NCBI GenBank assembly: GCA_026120185.1
Contig: JANUWF010003377.1
Coordinates: 1,003,001-1,067,000 of the forward strand
Reading direction: 5' to 3'
Length of the DNA stretch: 64,000 nt
From: Voacanga thouarsii
Lineage: Eukaryota; Streptophyta; Magnoliopsida; Gentianales; Apocynaceae
A program made the position numbers and the translations under genes. The notes under the pieces are model-generated. The model was not told the DNA's origin, ran no database searches, and worked only from the letters and a program-made list of their open reading frames with translations. This document shows positions 19,975-32,120 of this stretch, piece by piece (position 1 is the stretch's first letter; every line of letters begins with the position of its first letter).

Positions 19975-22180
19975 TGTTGGGAATATACCTTCTTAAACTA
20001 GTTTTCTGATGAAAATAATATGTTAATAAAAGAATTTATTTGTCGAAAATCGTTTGTGAAATAATTTTCTTTATTTGTGTGCATTTTCGTTTGGAACAGA
20101 CCCATTGTTTGTAAATAAATGATCCATGTGAATGAAGGTCTTTCACAGTAAGGTATGGATCATGGGTTATTTAAACACATAAACAGTTGTTCTTAACCGA
20201 TTGATGAGAATGATAATCTCATCATATTTAGGTTATTATGTTATGAATTCCAAATGAGGAATGGCTTACCTTTAACCAGTGAGTAGTCCACTCTTTTCAT
20301 GACATAAGCGTATTTCGAATACGTAGAATAGGACTTGTAGTAGTGGTTTCTAAAAAGTACTATATGGTAGAAACCTAGACTATTACCGCTACAGCGTGGA
20401 CTAGTACTCTATGATTTGAGTATGAGTTGGTGGTCTGGCAAAGCTAGAAGCATATGCTTTGATATACTATAGTTGAGGTTCTATCGGAGGGCCAATATAC
20501 TTGTATGTTGGGTATGTGTGACTAGTTAGTTAAGACAGACTTATACAAGATAGTTTCTACACTATATCGTCCCTTGTGGTTGTTCGGATGATCTAAATAT
20601 CCAAGGCCTTGGGAAACGTGATTTGAATGTTTGCTTTAGGGTCGCTCCCTTGGAAAGCGGAAACACTTCAGGAAGTCGTGGATCATTGGACAAGGAGCCT
20701 AAGGATGGTAGATGTTTTTTAGAGAGGTGTTAGTACACTTCTTCCTTTCTAAATGTACGGCGATGCGTGGAGGGATATTTTAGTCATTTCACTTGTAGGT
20801 CGGAGACTCTGCTAATGCAGCATTGTCCTTGGGGTCAATATTTCCTTATGGTGATATTAGGAAATATTTAAAATGCAAAATACATCTATTTATATAGTAT
20901 GAGTATTTTGGTCATTTTAGTAGCCAAGGCAATGTGTCTTTTTGGTCCTCGAAATAGTCCGTAAGTCCTAATTAATTTTTGGGTTGAGAAATTGATCTCA
21001 TTTGAGAGAGTTTTATTTTATTCGGGAAGTCTAATTTATTATTAGACTGGAATAAAATACATGGAGAGAAATTTATTATCTGATTTAATTGGTTAATTAA
21101 TTATTCAGGATCTAGATCCAGTTTGAATAATTAGAAAATTAACCGGGACTTAAATTAGAGGAAATAATTATTACTTAATTATTTATTGGGTTGTTTATTT
21201 AATTAAATCCCAAGAAATAAATAATTAAAGTTTAATTTTTTTTCTTCATTTGGTTTCATTAATTATTTATTGGATTATTTATTTAATCCCAAAAAAATAA
21301 TTAATATTTATTATTTTGGGCTTTTTGGGTCCAAGAAAAATAATAAATATTATTTTGGCCCAATAGCTTGAACCATGGAATTTTTTCGAACACAGTTTAG
21401 AAGAGTTTAGGGTGAAGCCAAAATTTATTTTGTTTATAATATTCAGGTATTAAATTTCGGGAATATTATTTTTATCAAAATAATTATTTTTGGTTTCATG
21501 ACTCTTGGCTTTCTGTGTGGAAAAATAAAATAGAGAAAAAAAGAAAAAATAAAAATAAAAATATTTTTCTGGTGACTCTTGGCTCTCTCTCTCTCTCGTA
21601 TTGTCTCTTCTCTTCACTGGCTTTTGGTTTTGAAACCAAAGGAAGCCAACCGAGAGGACATTTATGTCTCTTCGTTTTCTGACTTCTGGGTTTGGTTCAT
21701 GAAGCCACTGCCTATAAATGCCAACCGAGAGGTGAAGGAAATATGAGAGACATCTAAGTGGCTCTTTTCCATTCCAATTTGTTGCTCACCAAACAAAAAT
21801 TATGCCTGGGTCATATTCCGTGAATTGAAAAGCCTAACATTATTCATTTTCCACCGGAGGAGAAGAAAGAACCGAAGCCGGACAGTTTTTGGCAGTGCAC
21901 TGGATGTTGTGGAAGAAGAAGTTGTTTATGTGCTTCAAACCATTCAGCCATGTTCTTCAAGTTTTTAAGGCCCCAAGAGGTATTTTTTTCATCCTACCAT
22001 GATGCTGCCATACTCTGTTTATGTTCATAATCTCCATTTTCATTCAATGAAGTTTGAATGCTCTGTATATGTTAATCCTTCAATAATATGATATTTTAAA
22101 TGCGCATTTATATGTTTTTCCAAAATAAATATTTTTCTAAACGAAGTTTTTTTTCAATTAATAAAAATGTCTGGTTTCAG
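19975..22180 (+). repeat. Probable 5' LTR/leader of the plus-strand Copia element, block B
   Basis: Starts TGTTGGGAATATACC (19975), the common TG-start of copia LTRs, and ends shortly before the gag-like frame at 22242. It is co-linear with block A (16649 on), which supports an LTR identity. A CT run (CTCTCTCTCTCTC near 21585) lies within. No clear primer-binding site or TSD was found, and no matching 3' LTR survives in the window. Confidence 0.45.
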
Positions 22181-22241
22181 TCCTTTATTTATTATTCTCG
22201 AGGAGAATAAGTTAATTAGGTCTAACTATATAGACTGAAAA

Positions 22242-23000
22242 ATGAATCTAAACATAGTACTTACTGTGCAGGAGTACAAGTATGTTCTGACCGACGCCTA
22301 TCTTGAAATTGGAGAAGATTTCACGAACCAGGATCGTAAGGTTGAGAGGGCATGGAAGAAAGCCGATGAGATGACACGATGCTATATATTGACTGTCATA
22401 TCCAATGTTCTTCAGTCTAAATACGAGAACATGCCTATTGCATACGATATCGATGTATCGTTGCGTATTATGTTTGTTAACAAAAGCCGGCCCGTAAGGC
22501 AAAAAGCTCTTAGAGTAATCGTGAACACTAGAATGGCAGAGGGGCATTAGTTCACGAGCATATGTTCAAGATTATTGCTCATTTCGAGGAGGTCGAAGTT
22601 TTAGGGCCAACAATCGATATTGAAAGCCGAATTGACATGGTTCTTCAGATTTTACCAAATTCATATTCTCAATTCAAGTTAAATTATAATATAAATAAGT
22701 TGAGTATGTCTTTGACTAAGTTGATGAAAGAACTCCAGGCTATTGAGAAAATTATAAAGTCTAATTCAAAGATTTTGGTTACTCGTTCTGGTTCATCTTC
22801 TAGAATTGGACCCCAGTCTAAGAAGTTTAAAAAAAAGAAAGCCTAAAATAATGCAGGGGCCCAGTCCTAGGGATCCAAGCTCGATTCGTCCAAGCCTAAC
22901 ACTAAATCCAATGGTAAGTGTTTTAAGTGTGGCAAGAAGGGGCACTTCAAAAAAGATTGTCCGGATTTCTTGACTAAGTCCTCTTCAGGTATACTCTATA
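22242..23000 (+). pseudogene. Copia gag, plus-strand element
   Basis: Two open pieces (22242-22550 and 22562-22846) resemble copia Gag (UBN2 family): IVLTVQEYKYVLTD near the start, then RIDMVLQILPNSYSQFKLNY and LMKELQAIEKI. A CCHC knuckle follows (CFKCGKKGHFKKDCP, 22920-22965). A stop and frameshift at about 22548-22562 break the frame. Gag would form the particle shell and bind element RNA. Confidence 0.85.
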
Positions 23001-23019
23001 CTTAGAGTCTATATTAATG

Positions 23020-24000
23020 ATTGGGTCACCATCCACTTGGATTGTTGATTCCGAAGCCACTGACCATATATGTAACTCCTTACAGGGGTTCAGTAAGATA
23101 AGGTGACTCAGTAAGGAGAGTATGGACTCAGAGTGGACAATAGAGCACAAGTATGGGCCGAAGTAGTGGGAGACTTGGAGTTTTTATTTAATTTTAATAT
23201 AATTTTAGTTTTACAAGATATTTTATATATTTCTAGTTTTAAACAAAATTAGATTTCAATTTTAAGATTGATTAATCAAGGATATTCTATTTCTTTCTAT
23301 TTTGGTATTTCAATCAGTAGAAATAGAAATATTATTTGCTCTGGAAACATATATGAAAATCTTTTCTATATTAATCTTATTAATTGTCAAATAAATAATA
23401 CTCAGACGGACCTAATAATAAGAAAAGAAAGGCCACATCAAACAACTCTTATTATGACACTTGAGATTATGACATATAAATCTTAATCGAATTTAGAGGT
23501 TAATCCAAAATAACTCTTTGGACTCATTGAAATTGGAAGAATGGCCTCAATATAAATATTGTCTTATGAGTAAAATAACCAAAAGGTCTTTTATTCAAAA
23601 AGCAAAAAGGCCTAAGGAAATATTAGAGTTAGTTCATATTGATGTTTGTAGTCCTATATCTATACCTGCTAGAAGAGATTATAAGTACTTTATCATATTC
23701 ATAGATGATCACATGTGGTTTGGTTATGTGTACTTGATGAGACATAAATCTGACTCCTTTGAAAAATTCAAAAAGTTTAAGATTGATGTGGAACGTCAAA
23801 CAGGTAAATTAATAAAAAAGTTAAGATCGGATCATGGTAGAGAGTATCTCTTTGGTAAATTTAAGGATTACTTAGTATATCAGGGTATAGTATCTCAGTT
23901 AACTGCACTTAGGACTTCCTAACAGAATGGAGTAGCTGAGAGAAGAAATAAAACATTGATGTAAATGGTTAAAAGCATGATGAGTCATGCAACTCTTAAT
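23020..24000 (+). pseudogene. Copia protease remnant and integrase
   Basis: At 23034-23080 the protease segment reads STWIVDSEATDHICN, where the expected active-site triad D-S-G has become D-S-E. After a decayed stretch, the integrase core appears at 23518-23990: the LVHIDVCSPI segment (first D), LRSDHGREYLFGKF (second D) and, after a stop, QNGVAERRNKTLM (catalytic E). Stops lie within the core near 23920 and 23960. The integrase would join cDNA to host DNA if intact. Confidence 0.85.
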
Positions 24001-24479
24001 ATTTATTTTTGGGGATATATTCTAGAAACAACAGCATATATTGTGAACTTAGTGTCTTCCAAGTCAATGCCTAAGATACCCTATGAGATGTGGATTGGAT
24101 AAAAGCCCAGTATGAATTATCTTAAGGTATGAGATTGTCCAATTTATGTACTGACTAAAGGATGCAAACTAAACCCAAGATTACAATTATGCTACTTCAT
24201 AAAGTATTCAAAAGGAATAAGGGATGTATACTTTTATCATCTCTAAGAGCAAAAAGTACTTATTAGTACTTATGCTAAATACTTAGAGAATAACAAAATG
24301 TGTTCACTAAGGTTTAGTAAGATGAAATTAGAAGAGAAATTGAGTAATATTTCAACTTCAAGTACCCTAATTGAGGAACATAAAGAGGCACAACCAGATG
24401 TTTCTATACAAAATGAACTACATTGTAGTGAGAGGATATTTAAAGTTCTAGAAAGATAGATTGGAGAAGCCTTTGAGAT

Positions 24480-25440
24480 AGTTTTCGATTATCAGGAATA
24501 AGATCCCACTAGATATGATGAGGCCATTACTGATATTAATGTAGACAAATGGCAAGTAGCAATGAATGTTGAGATTGAGTCTATGTATCTCAATCAAGTT
24601 TTGGATCTTGTCACTGCTCCTATAGGGATTAAACCCATAGGGAGCAAGTGGGTATACAAGAAAAAAAGAGGTGCAGATGGAAATGTGGGGATCTTTAAAG
24701 CAAGGTTGGTAACAAAAGGTTTACTCTGAAAGAAGAGATGATTATAATGATACATTTTCACCTGTTGCTATGCTTAAGTCCATTCGCATTCTTTTGGCCA
24801 TCGCATTTCATTATGACTACGAGATATGGTAAATGGATGTCATACAGCCTTTCTTAATAGCTATCTTAGCAAAAACATCTATATGACCTAACCTGAAGGC
24901 TTTGTTGCCAAAGGCCAAGAGCTTATGGTCTGTAAGTTTAAGAAATCTATTTATAAACTTAAGCAAACATCATGAGCATGGAATATATATTTTGATAAGA
25001 TTGTAAAGTCTTATGGGTTCATATAAAACGTGGATGAATCATGCGTGTATAGGAAAACAGATGGAAATAATATCTTTTATGGTACTTTATGTGGATGACA
25101 TTCTACTCATTGAAAATTATGTAATGATATTGTCATCCATAAAGGTTTGGCTACCAAGTAAATTTAGTATGAAGGATATGAAAAAAGCTAGCTACATTCT
25201 TGGAATAAAACTTCTTAGAGATAGGAAGCAAAGAATGTTAGCCATATCTCAATCTGCTTATATTGACAAGATATTAGTTAAGTTTAGCATGGATCAGTGT
25301 AAATGGGTAATCATACCCTTTAGGTACGGATTGATTTTATCTTCCAAATAGTGTCCTAAGACACAGGAAGAAAAAGAAAGGATGAGTAGTGTTCTCTATA
25401 CCTCACCAGTGAGAAGTCTTATGTATGTAATACCCTGTAT
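24480..25440 (+). pseudogene. Copia reverse transcriptase, plus-strand element
   Basis: Decayed RT (RVT_2). Visible are GSKWVYKKKRGADG (24637-24680), DTFSPVAMLKSIRILLAIA (24748-24805), KFKKSIYKLKQTS (24940-24975) and the catalytic YVDDILLIE (25088-25115). Frames change several times and stops are common. Similarity to copia stops near SLMYV at about 25430, where the sequence turns into a Gypsy element. No RNase H of copia type follows. Confidence 0.85.
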
Positions 25441-25446
25441 TTTAAT

Positions 25447-26700
25447 TTTTGATCAGATCAAGGCGGTTTTGTCACGACCGCCAGTTTTGGTGTCTCCACG
25501 GGATAAGGTACCTTTGAAATTATACATTTCTGCGGCTCCAGAATCTATCGGTTGTTTGCTAGCTCAGGACGATGCTCAAGGGATTGAAAGAGCAGTCTAC
25601 TACCTTAGTCAAAACCTGATGGATACCAAGACCAGGTATTTTCCTATTGAGAAATTATGTTTGTCTTTATATTATGCATGTGTAAAGCTAGAATATTACC
25701 TACTACCTAGAGAAGTGCAAGTCCTATGCAAAATTGATATCGTTAATTATTTGATGAATCGACCATTGTTGCAAGGACAATTAATGAAATGGGCTATCAA
25801 GTTACACGTTTTTTTCTTAACTCATTTACCTTTGAAAGCAGTGAAGGGTCAAGCCATAGTCGATTTCTTAATCGAGCATCCATGTGTAGAAGTGCCTGAC
25901 ACTGAAAAGGAAGAAGTACAGGGGTACATCTCACATAAGCCATGGAGGTTGGAATTTGATGGATCCAGCACGCAGAGTAAGGCTGGCGCCGGTTTGGTTA
26001 TAGAGGCTCTAGGCAGATGACAAGGAAAAATCTTATTTGAATTGAGTAAAGGGACCTCCAATAATCAGGCAGAATACGATGCTCTCATTTTGGAGTTTTG
26101 GATTTTAAAGACTTTGGACGCATAAATGGTTAATATAATAGGGGATTCTCAGGTTGTCATCCGGTGGATTTCAGGTGAATACAAATATGCTAACCCTGTA
26201 TTATCAGACAAGTTACAGGAAGTGTGAAAGTTGTTGCAAAACTTCTTGGAAGTCATCTTGACTCACGTTCCTCGAGGTGAGAACCGGGGGGCAAACAATT
26301 TAGCTCAGATGGCTTCCGATTTCAAGAAAAGAGTCGGGATGATAATGTGTCAACAGATATCGGAAGAGAGACATAAGGAAGATTGGCAATTTGATATTGT
26401 CTCATACTTGCGGAAGCCTACATGCCAGGCTTCACGGGAGCTCAAGTGCAAGGCATTAAACTTTGTACCGATCGGGAACGACTTATTTAGAAGAAATCAT
26501 ACAAGAGTTTTGCTGAGATACTTGTCCAAACGGGAAATAGCGCAGGTCTTAGCCGAAGTACATGAAGGCCTATGTGGTGCTCATCAGGCAGGTCCTAAGT
26601 TGAAATGGACACTGCAACGACATGAATTTTACTGGCCTTCAATGACTATGGATTGCGTAGCCTATGCAGTCAGGTATGAGGCATGTTAGAAGCACGATCC
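25447..26700 (+). pseudogene. Tat-type Gypsy pol: RNase H, second (archaeal-type) RNase H, integrase N-terminus
   Basis: From 25447 the frame reads FDQIKAVLSRPPVLVSP, the start of the Ty3/gypsy RNase H, with PIEKLCLSLYYACVKLEYYL further on. A second RNase H follows (LEFDGSSTQSKAGAGLVIE, SNNQAEYDAL, GDSQVVIRWISGEY, PRGENRGANNLAQMASDF); having two RNase H domains is the hallmark of the Tat lineage. In the last motif the usual catalytic Asp of AD.LA appears as Asn. The integrase HHCC finger starts at about 26550 (HEGLCGAHQAG, then C) and is cut at 26719 by a hAT element. Stops occur near 26018, 26125 and 26226. The 5' LTR, gag, protease and RT are missing. Confidence 0.88.
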
Positions 26701-26711
26701 ATTGACTCATA

Positions 26712-28228
26712 CCCTCATCTAGGGCTGTTCAGGGAAATTAAAACCTGAACCAACCCAACTGACCCAACCCAACCCAACCCAACCCAAAATTTGATTTTTT
26801 GGGTTGGTTTGGGTTGTTTTGGGTTAAGAAAATTAGGAACCGATAATTTGGTTCGGGTTTTTTAAATTATATAACCCAACCCAACCCGAACTAATATAAT
26901 TAATTAAATTTATTTAATTTTAAAAAATATATTAAAACATTAAAAAATAAAATTAGACAAACACTAAAATCTAAATATCCTTTTAGACAGAATCACTTCA
27001 AGGTTACGGGCCTCTCTCTCGTTCGGTCGTTTCTGTTATTCTGCTACTGCGCCGCTGATATGAGATCTCCAAGTCCATCCTCTTCTTGCTCTACTACGAT
27101 GTTGTCTATGCAAAGAAACTCTCCTTCAAAACTAATTCAAGTCCATCTCCAAAGCTCATCAATCCTTACTTCCTATTATTGGTATATAGGATAAATGTGT
27201 AATTGTATGAGTCATCATTTTTGTCCAAGAAATGTGCTTGACTTGTATTTTTTGTACTTGTCATACAAAAATTGAGTTTTTAAGGACTATCAATTCAAGA
27301 TGCCTAAAGGGGCACTCAAATTTTTTCTTGACGGCGAGTATCAAAGTAAGAAGAGGCCTTAAGATCACAGCAAGAACAACTGCTTCAAAGAACATTGAAG
27401 TTGAAGTTGACAAGCCACTGGGTTTGACTTTGGGCCTAAAGGCAGGAGGTGGTATGGTCATCACGGTGAGTTTCTTAATACCTATCTTGGTAATTTGATC
27501 GAGTATTGCATTTCTGATTTTGGTGGTAATTAGTTGGGAAATCGCTAATCGCTAATCAGATTATTTTTGTAATGCTTTGTAGTATTGTTAAGTTTGGAAT
27601 TTTTACAACTGAAAATGAATTAGTATCAGATAGATGATGATATTCTTATTGGTATTGTTTAATATTATTTTTTTTGTCTGTTTATGAAATAAAGTATTGA
27701 GATTAATTTGTATCATTCTTTTTTAATTGCGATACTTGACTATATTTATTCATTATAGAATTTTCAAACTCTTCATACACTAAAGTAACTAAGGCATTTG
27801 GAGAAACAACTCCAGTTCTTGGTGATTGAAATTTACCTTTCATATCCAGGCTAATCATATCAGCAGTCCAAGCAAATGTCTAGGAGGGATTTTCAGTATT
27901 CATCATTTTTTGATACCTTTGTTAATAGACTAATTTGATACTATGTGGTCATGCATTCATATGCTTGATGCTTTTCGTATTACCTTTTGTTAGTATGTCT
28001 CAAATACATATTTTATTTATAAAATTAGAAGTATATTCTAAGTGGGAGATTAAGACCTTACTTAGTAAATTATGTACAAACCGATCAAACCAAACCAACC
28101 CAAATCGACGGTTTGAAATTTTAAATAGTTTGGTTTGGGTTTAAAATTTTGAAACCAAAATATTTGGGTTGGGTTAAAAAATTAAAAAAACCAACCCAAC
28201 CCAACCCATGAACAGCCCTACCCTCATC
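26712..28228. mobile_element. Non-autonomous hAT-type element, 1,501 bp, with 8-bp TSD
   Basis: A perfect 8-bp TSD CCCTCATC (26712-26719 and 28221-28228) flanks an element (26720-28220) starting TAGGGCTGTTCA and ending TGAACAGCCCTA, a perfect 12-bp terminal inverted repeat. Subterminal arrays of AACCC/GGGTT motifs occur at both ends (26750-26890 and 28085-28206). It sits inside the Tat integrase and removing it rejoins the flanking reading direction. There is no transposase frame. The interior contains an exon-like captured gene piece. Confidence 0.92.
27330..27465 (+). pseudogene. Captured exon resembling a plant PDZ/rubredoxin (ENH1-like) protein
   Basis: Within the hAT element, the frame KNIEVEVDKPLGLTLGLKAG (ending GGGMVIT) matches, from memory of the family, the start of the PDZ-like domain of chloroplast PDZ/rubredoxin proteins such as Arabidopsis ENH1. 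It stops at a good splice donor, ACG|GTGAGT (27464-27470), so it looks like genomic exon plus intron rather than cDNA. The upstream basic segment (SIKVRRGLKITARTTASKN) could be transit-peptide or linker sequence. The rubredoxin part is not present. Identification is moderate and needs a protein search. Confidence 0.5.
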
Positions 28229-29165
28229 ATGGACTTACATCCTATCATCAAGCCGTAGCCATTCAGGGGTTGGGCTCTAGACGTCATCGGCAAGATTCAC
28301 TCGCCGTCAACTAAAGGACATATCTTCATTCTGGTGGCAACCGATTATTTTACCAAGTGGGTAAAAATACAGGCCCTGACCAGAGTGACTCAATTTTCCG
28401 TGATCACCTTCCTTTAGCAGAATATCCTTTTCCGATTCGGCATACCTGAAACCATAACTACTGATCAAGGGACTATGTTCACAGGAGACAAGATACGCAA
28501 CTTTCTAACCTAATTCCAAGTTAAGTTACTTCACTCCTCCCCGTATTATGCACAGGCCAACGGCCAAGCTGAGACGACAAACAAAACTCTGATGACATGA
28601 TCTGAAAGTCGATAGAAGACAAACCCAGAAGATAGCACGAAGCCCTTCAAGAGGTGTTGTGGGCATATCTCATCGCTTACAAGACCACTACTGATTTTAC
28701 TCTATTTCGGCTGACATATGGACAAGATGTAATGCTACCAGCTGAATTATCACTACGGTAAACTCGGGTAGCTTACCAACATTACCTGTCAGTTGAGGAT
28801 TACAGATTAGCCTTGGCAATGAGTTTAGACCAAGTCGAGGAAGTTCGTTGGATAGCATTGGAGAATATCAGAAGGCATAAGGAGAATGTAGCAAGAACCT
28901 ATAATCGAAAAGTGCGGGGAAGGAGTTTTCAAATAGGAGACATAGTTTGAAAGACTATACTACCTGTGGCACCCAAAGATCCACGCTATGGTAAGTGATC
29001 CGCCTCATGGGAGGGACCTTTTCTTGCTATCCAGGTTTTTTTATGGAGGTGCCTATCGGCTGATGACACCCAATGGGAAGGAAGTGAACAATGCCATAAA
29101 TGGTAAGTATTTAAAGAAGTTTTATTCTACATTCTGGGAGGGAACATTGGTAGGAGACGAATAAA
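28229..29165 (+). pseudogene. Tat-type Gypsy integrase, remainder
   Basis: After the hAT element the integrase continues: WALDVIGKIHSPSTKG (28272-28320; first catalytic D), LVATDYFTKWVKIQAL, TTDQGTMFTGDKI (second D, 28457-28500) and YAQANGQAETTNKTLM (catalytic E, 28547-28595), then a C-terminal region ending about 29160. Several stops (e.g. near 28418, 28512) and frameshifts make it non-functional. Confidence 0.85.
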
Positions 29166-29339
29166 AAAAAGAGAGAGGAAAAAAAAGAGAAAAGAAAAAA
29201 CAACAGAAAGACAAAAAATATGTTGGCATTTCATGTGAAACGGCTGATCACAAAAGAGCTGATTAGATGGCTACATTATAAAAAAGAAAATAAAGAGAAT
29301 TGAAGTCAAGCCTACTCAGACGGAGTGTAAGACGTCTCG

Positions 29340-32120
29340 ATCGACTGGGTAAAAGGGACCATGGAGAGCCAATTTGGATCTTCCTCGGGTAGATCAGCTG
29401 TCGTTGGGGTTTCTTCCACAGGAGCGGTAGGTTCTTCCGGGCCGATTTAGGTTCAGCAGCCGATTCCTCCGTTGAAAGTGGATGCGTTTCGACATCACCG
29501 GCTTATGTACCAAAGGGTCTAGCCTCATCGGGATTACGAAAGAAAGTGGCCAAATAAGCTTGGAAGTTGCCCCACGACGATTGCATACCGTTTATCAATT
29601 TGTCAGAATGTTGCAATTCCATCTGGAGCAGTTCTTCTTTGGCTTTTAGCATGAGTCGATCGTCCCGATACTTAGCCACAGTCTCCACGGCAAAAGAAAC
29701 TATCTGCTGACAGGCGTTCTCAGCCTCAATCTTCTAGTCCAAGGCCCATTTCTCAGAGTCTAATTCCTTTTGAAGTGCTCGCAAGCGCATTTCAAGATCC
29801 TCAATTCTCTCAACTCTGGCAGAAATGTCAGCTCGAAGAATGCCCGGGCGAGTAGAGGCTTCCTGACGGTGCGTTTGCAGAAATGCTTCTTGGTCCCGGA
29901 GAGCTCCCAAAGCCTGAAGCTGACGAGAAGCTTCATCCCACCTGCTCTAAGTACTGGAAAAGAAGCGTTGGGTGAATCTCATCTACCCCAGATAGTTAGC
30001 CAATAAACGCCTCAATTCCATTGGGACGTCAGAAATGGTCGATTGCGCCAACAGCAGCAGGGCTCGGCTGATATCATCTTAAGAAAAGGGGTTGGTCAGC
30101 AGGTCCGTTCCCAACAGACTCCGCAGAAGTTCCAGCATGCGGCTTCCATCGCTACTGGTTAAGAAGGGGCAGGTTCCGTTGGAGGCTTAGGGGTGGTGGC
30201 CGTAGGTAGCGTGGTAGGTTTTTCAACCGCTATTCTCTCTGATGAAGGTGCTTCAGGCACTGGTGAAGGCGGAACGGCTGAAGTCCCTTCCTCTACCATT
30301 GTTATTCCTACAAGAGATATGGGGGAATAGCCACCGATGATTCTGAAGAAGAATCGGAGATCACCAACTGGCTAGTCCTCTATTTCTACAAAAAAAAAAA
30401 AAAAAAGCAGTATGCAGTTAATTCTGAGCCGATGGATGGAAAGTATGGGAAAGAAAAAAGATATATTTTAAGTCGAACCTTAACAAAAGCCGGAGTATAA
30501 AGGGCCTGTCGTCTCTTTGACTGCCTCAACAAGGGGGGAACGATAGCTTCTTCTTCTTCCTCTTCCTCGTCGGCAGGTAGCAGTGTGGAGGTTTTTTTTG
30601 CTAGCGGCATGCGAAACAGTGGCATTGTAATCGTACTGGCAGAGACTTTACTCTGTTTACCTTTCTTCAGGGCAGACACTTCTATCTCCGCCGATGCCGA
30701 CCCCACCAGTCTGGGCAACCACGTCTCTACTTGGCCAGAAAAGAGCATTTCGCTCAGCAGCTGCCACCACAGGTTGAAGTTTGGCGTGGCCTCCCTAATA
30801 ACCTGAAAAGGAGAATACTCAAAAGAGCAGAGAACGGTTAGAGACCTATCAGCTATAGTCCGCACATCTTCAGTCGATAGGACAGGTATAACAGAATAAG
30901 AGGAAATATGACCAGGATCAGTAGGAATGTCTTGAATTAGCCCAAATTATCGTGAAAAGTAATGTGGGTTGTATTGTTCGCAAGAAGACTTAGCGCTCCG
31001 AGCGCCTAGTTTTACCCTAAGAATGAGTTCTCAGGAGCACAGTATTCGGGGCCAAATAGTTTCTTGATAGGCTTCTAGTGTCTCGGCAAGTTTTGTCAGC
31101 CAGAGGAGGCCTGTCTCCTGGGCGAAGTAAGGAAAAAAATGGGGCACATTCTGAAGCCGGTTCTGATGGAGGTAAGCCATGATAGCACCGGCGGAAGACC
31201 TGTTTATAGGAACTTTCAACAGCCGATAACCGGTAGCCCGGTCGACGGAACCCGCGGAACCTCCAGAAATCATATTGACACCGAATTGAGGGAGGTATTG
31301 ATAGAGCCATATCTGCATAACCCAGAGGGGGCCTCCAAGATTTGTCGAATCACCCCCAGCCGACAAGGTTGAAATCATCTGGTTTCTTAGCCGATAAACC
31401 AGGGCCAAAACTAGGGAAACAAGGCCACGGCATCTTTTCTTCCTCAACAGAGCTGATACATAGTATTGGTACTCATTACTTATTCTCCTGTCGAATGAGA
31501 GCGAAGAATATACTTGTAGAGCTATAGTCAGAGGAAAGCCGATTGTTCCTGCTCTGACGAAATGGGGTCGACGCCCCTTTGCGTGGCCATAAAATTGTTG
31601 TAGGAGGCGGTGGATTTGTCCAAATAAGCTTCAACGGCACGTAAGTTTTCTTTGTCATGTAGGGCGGGGGTCTCATCACCATCGCAACGAAAGCCCAAGA
31701 TGATACAGATATCCAGTATTGTGGGGGAAAATATGCCGTGAGAGAAGATGAAGTCGTTGATCGCTGGGAACTAAAACAGCAAAACAGCCGAGAACAAGTT
31801 GCCATTGAAGGTCATCTTGAAGTCGGACATCATGATGGCGTCGTAGATGCCCTATTGGTCCTAAAGGGCACCATAGGTAGCCTGACAACAATCACGTCAT
31901 TCCCTGTGGTTTTTCAGAGGACGCGGCCAGTGGCGAAAAAAAAAGGGCAGGCCGGCCGTGGAAGAGTTGTCCCAATGCAAGGGAAGGGTGAAGTCCTCCG
32001 GATAGACGAACCGCAGATGTTCCTAGTGACTTCTGTCGACAATAGTCAAGGACCCAAAGAGTAAAGATCGGCCTCGGCTTGGATTAGAGCCTGGGTGGAA
32101 TGATCAATGGGAGTAGCCAT
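29340..32120 (-). pseudogene. Antisense extra ORF of the Tat element, plant-mobile-domain-like
   Basis: Downstream of pol and on the opposite strand, a long degenerate frame can be followed from ATG 32120 (MATPIDHSTQALIQAEADLY) to about 29340. Shorter open pieces include 31447-31031, 30865-30386 and 29688-29503. Segments such as IYDAIMMSDFKMTFNG, FIFSHGIFSPTILDICIILG and GGPLWVMQIWLYQYLPQFG resemble the plant mobile domain (PMD, aminotransferase-like) found in MAIN/MAIL1 and in antisense ORFs of some Tat elements (Grande, Retand types). The later part is Lys/Glu-rich, with an acidic run (about 30548-30575) and a coiled-coil-like segment (KAKEELLQMELQHSDKL). Multiple stops and frameshifts show it is dead. 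Its protein function in such elements is unknown. Confidence 0.6.

Noticed and set aside
26745..26895. AACCC arrays as interstitial telomeric repeats
   Set aside because: The repeat is CCCAA/AACCC with changes, not plant TTTAGGG, and it occurs symmetrically at both hAT ends.
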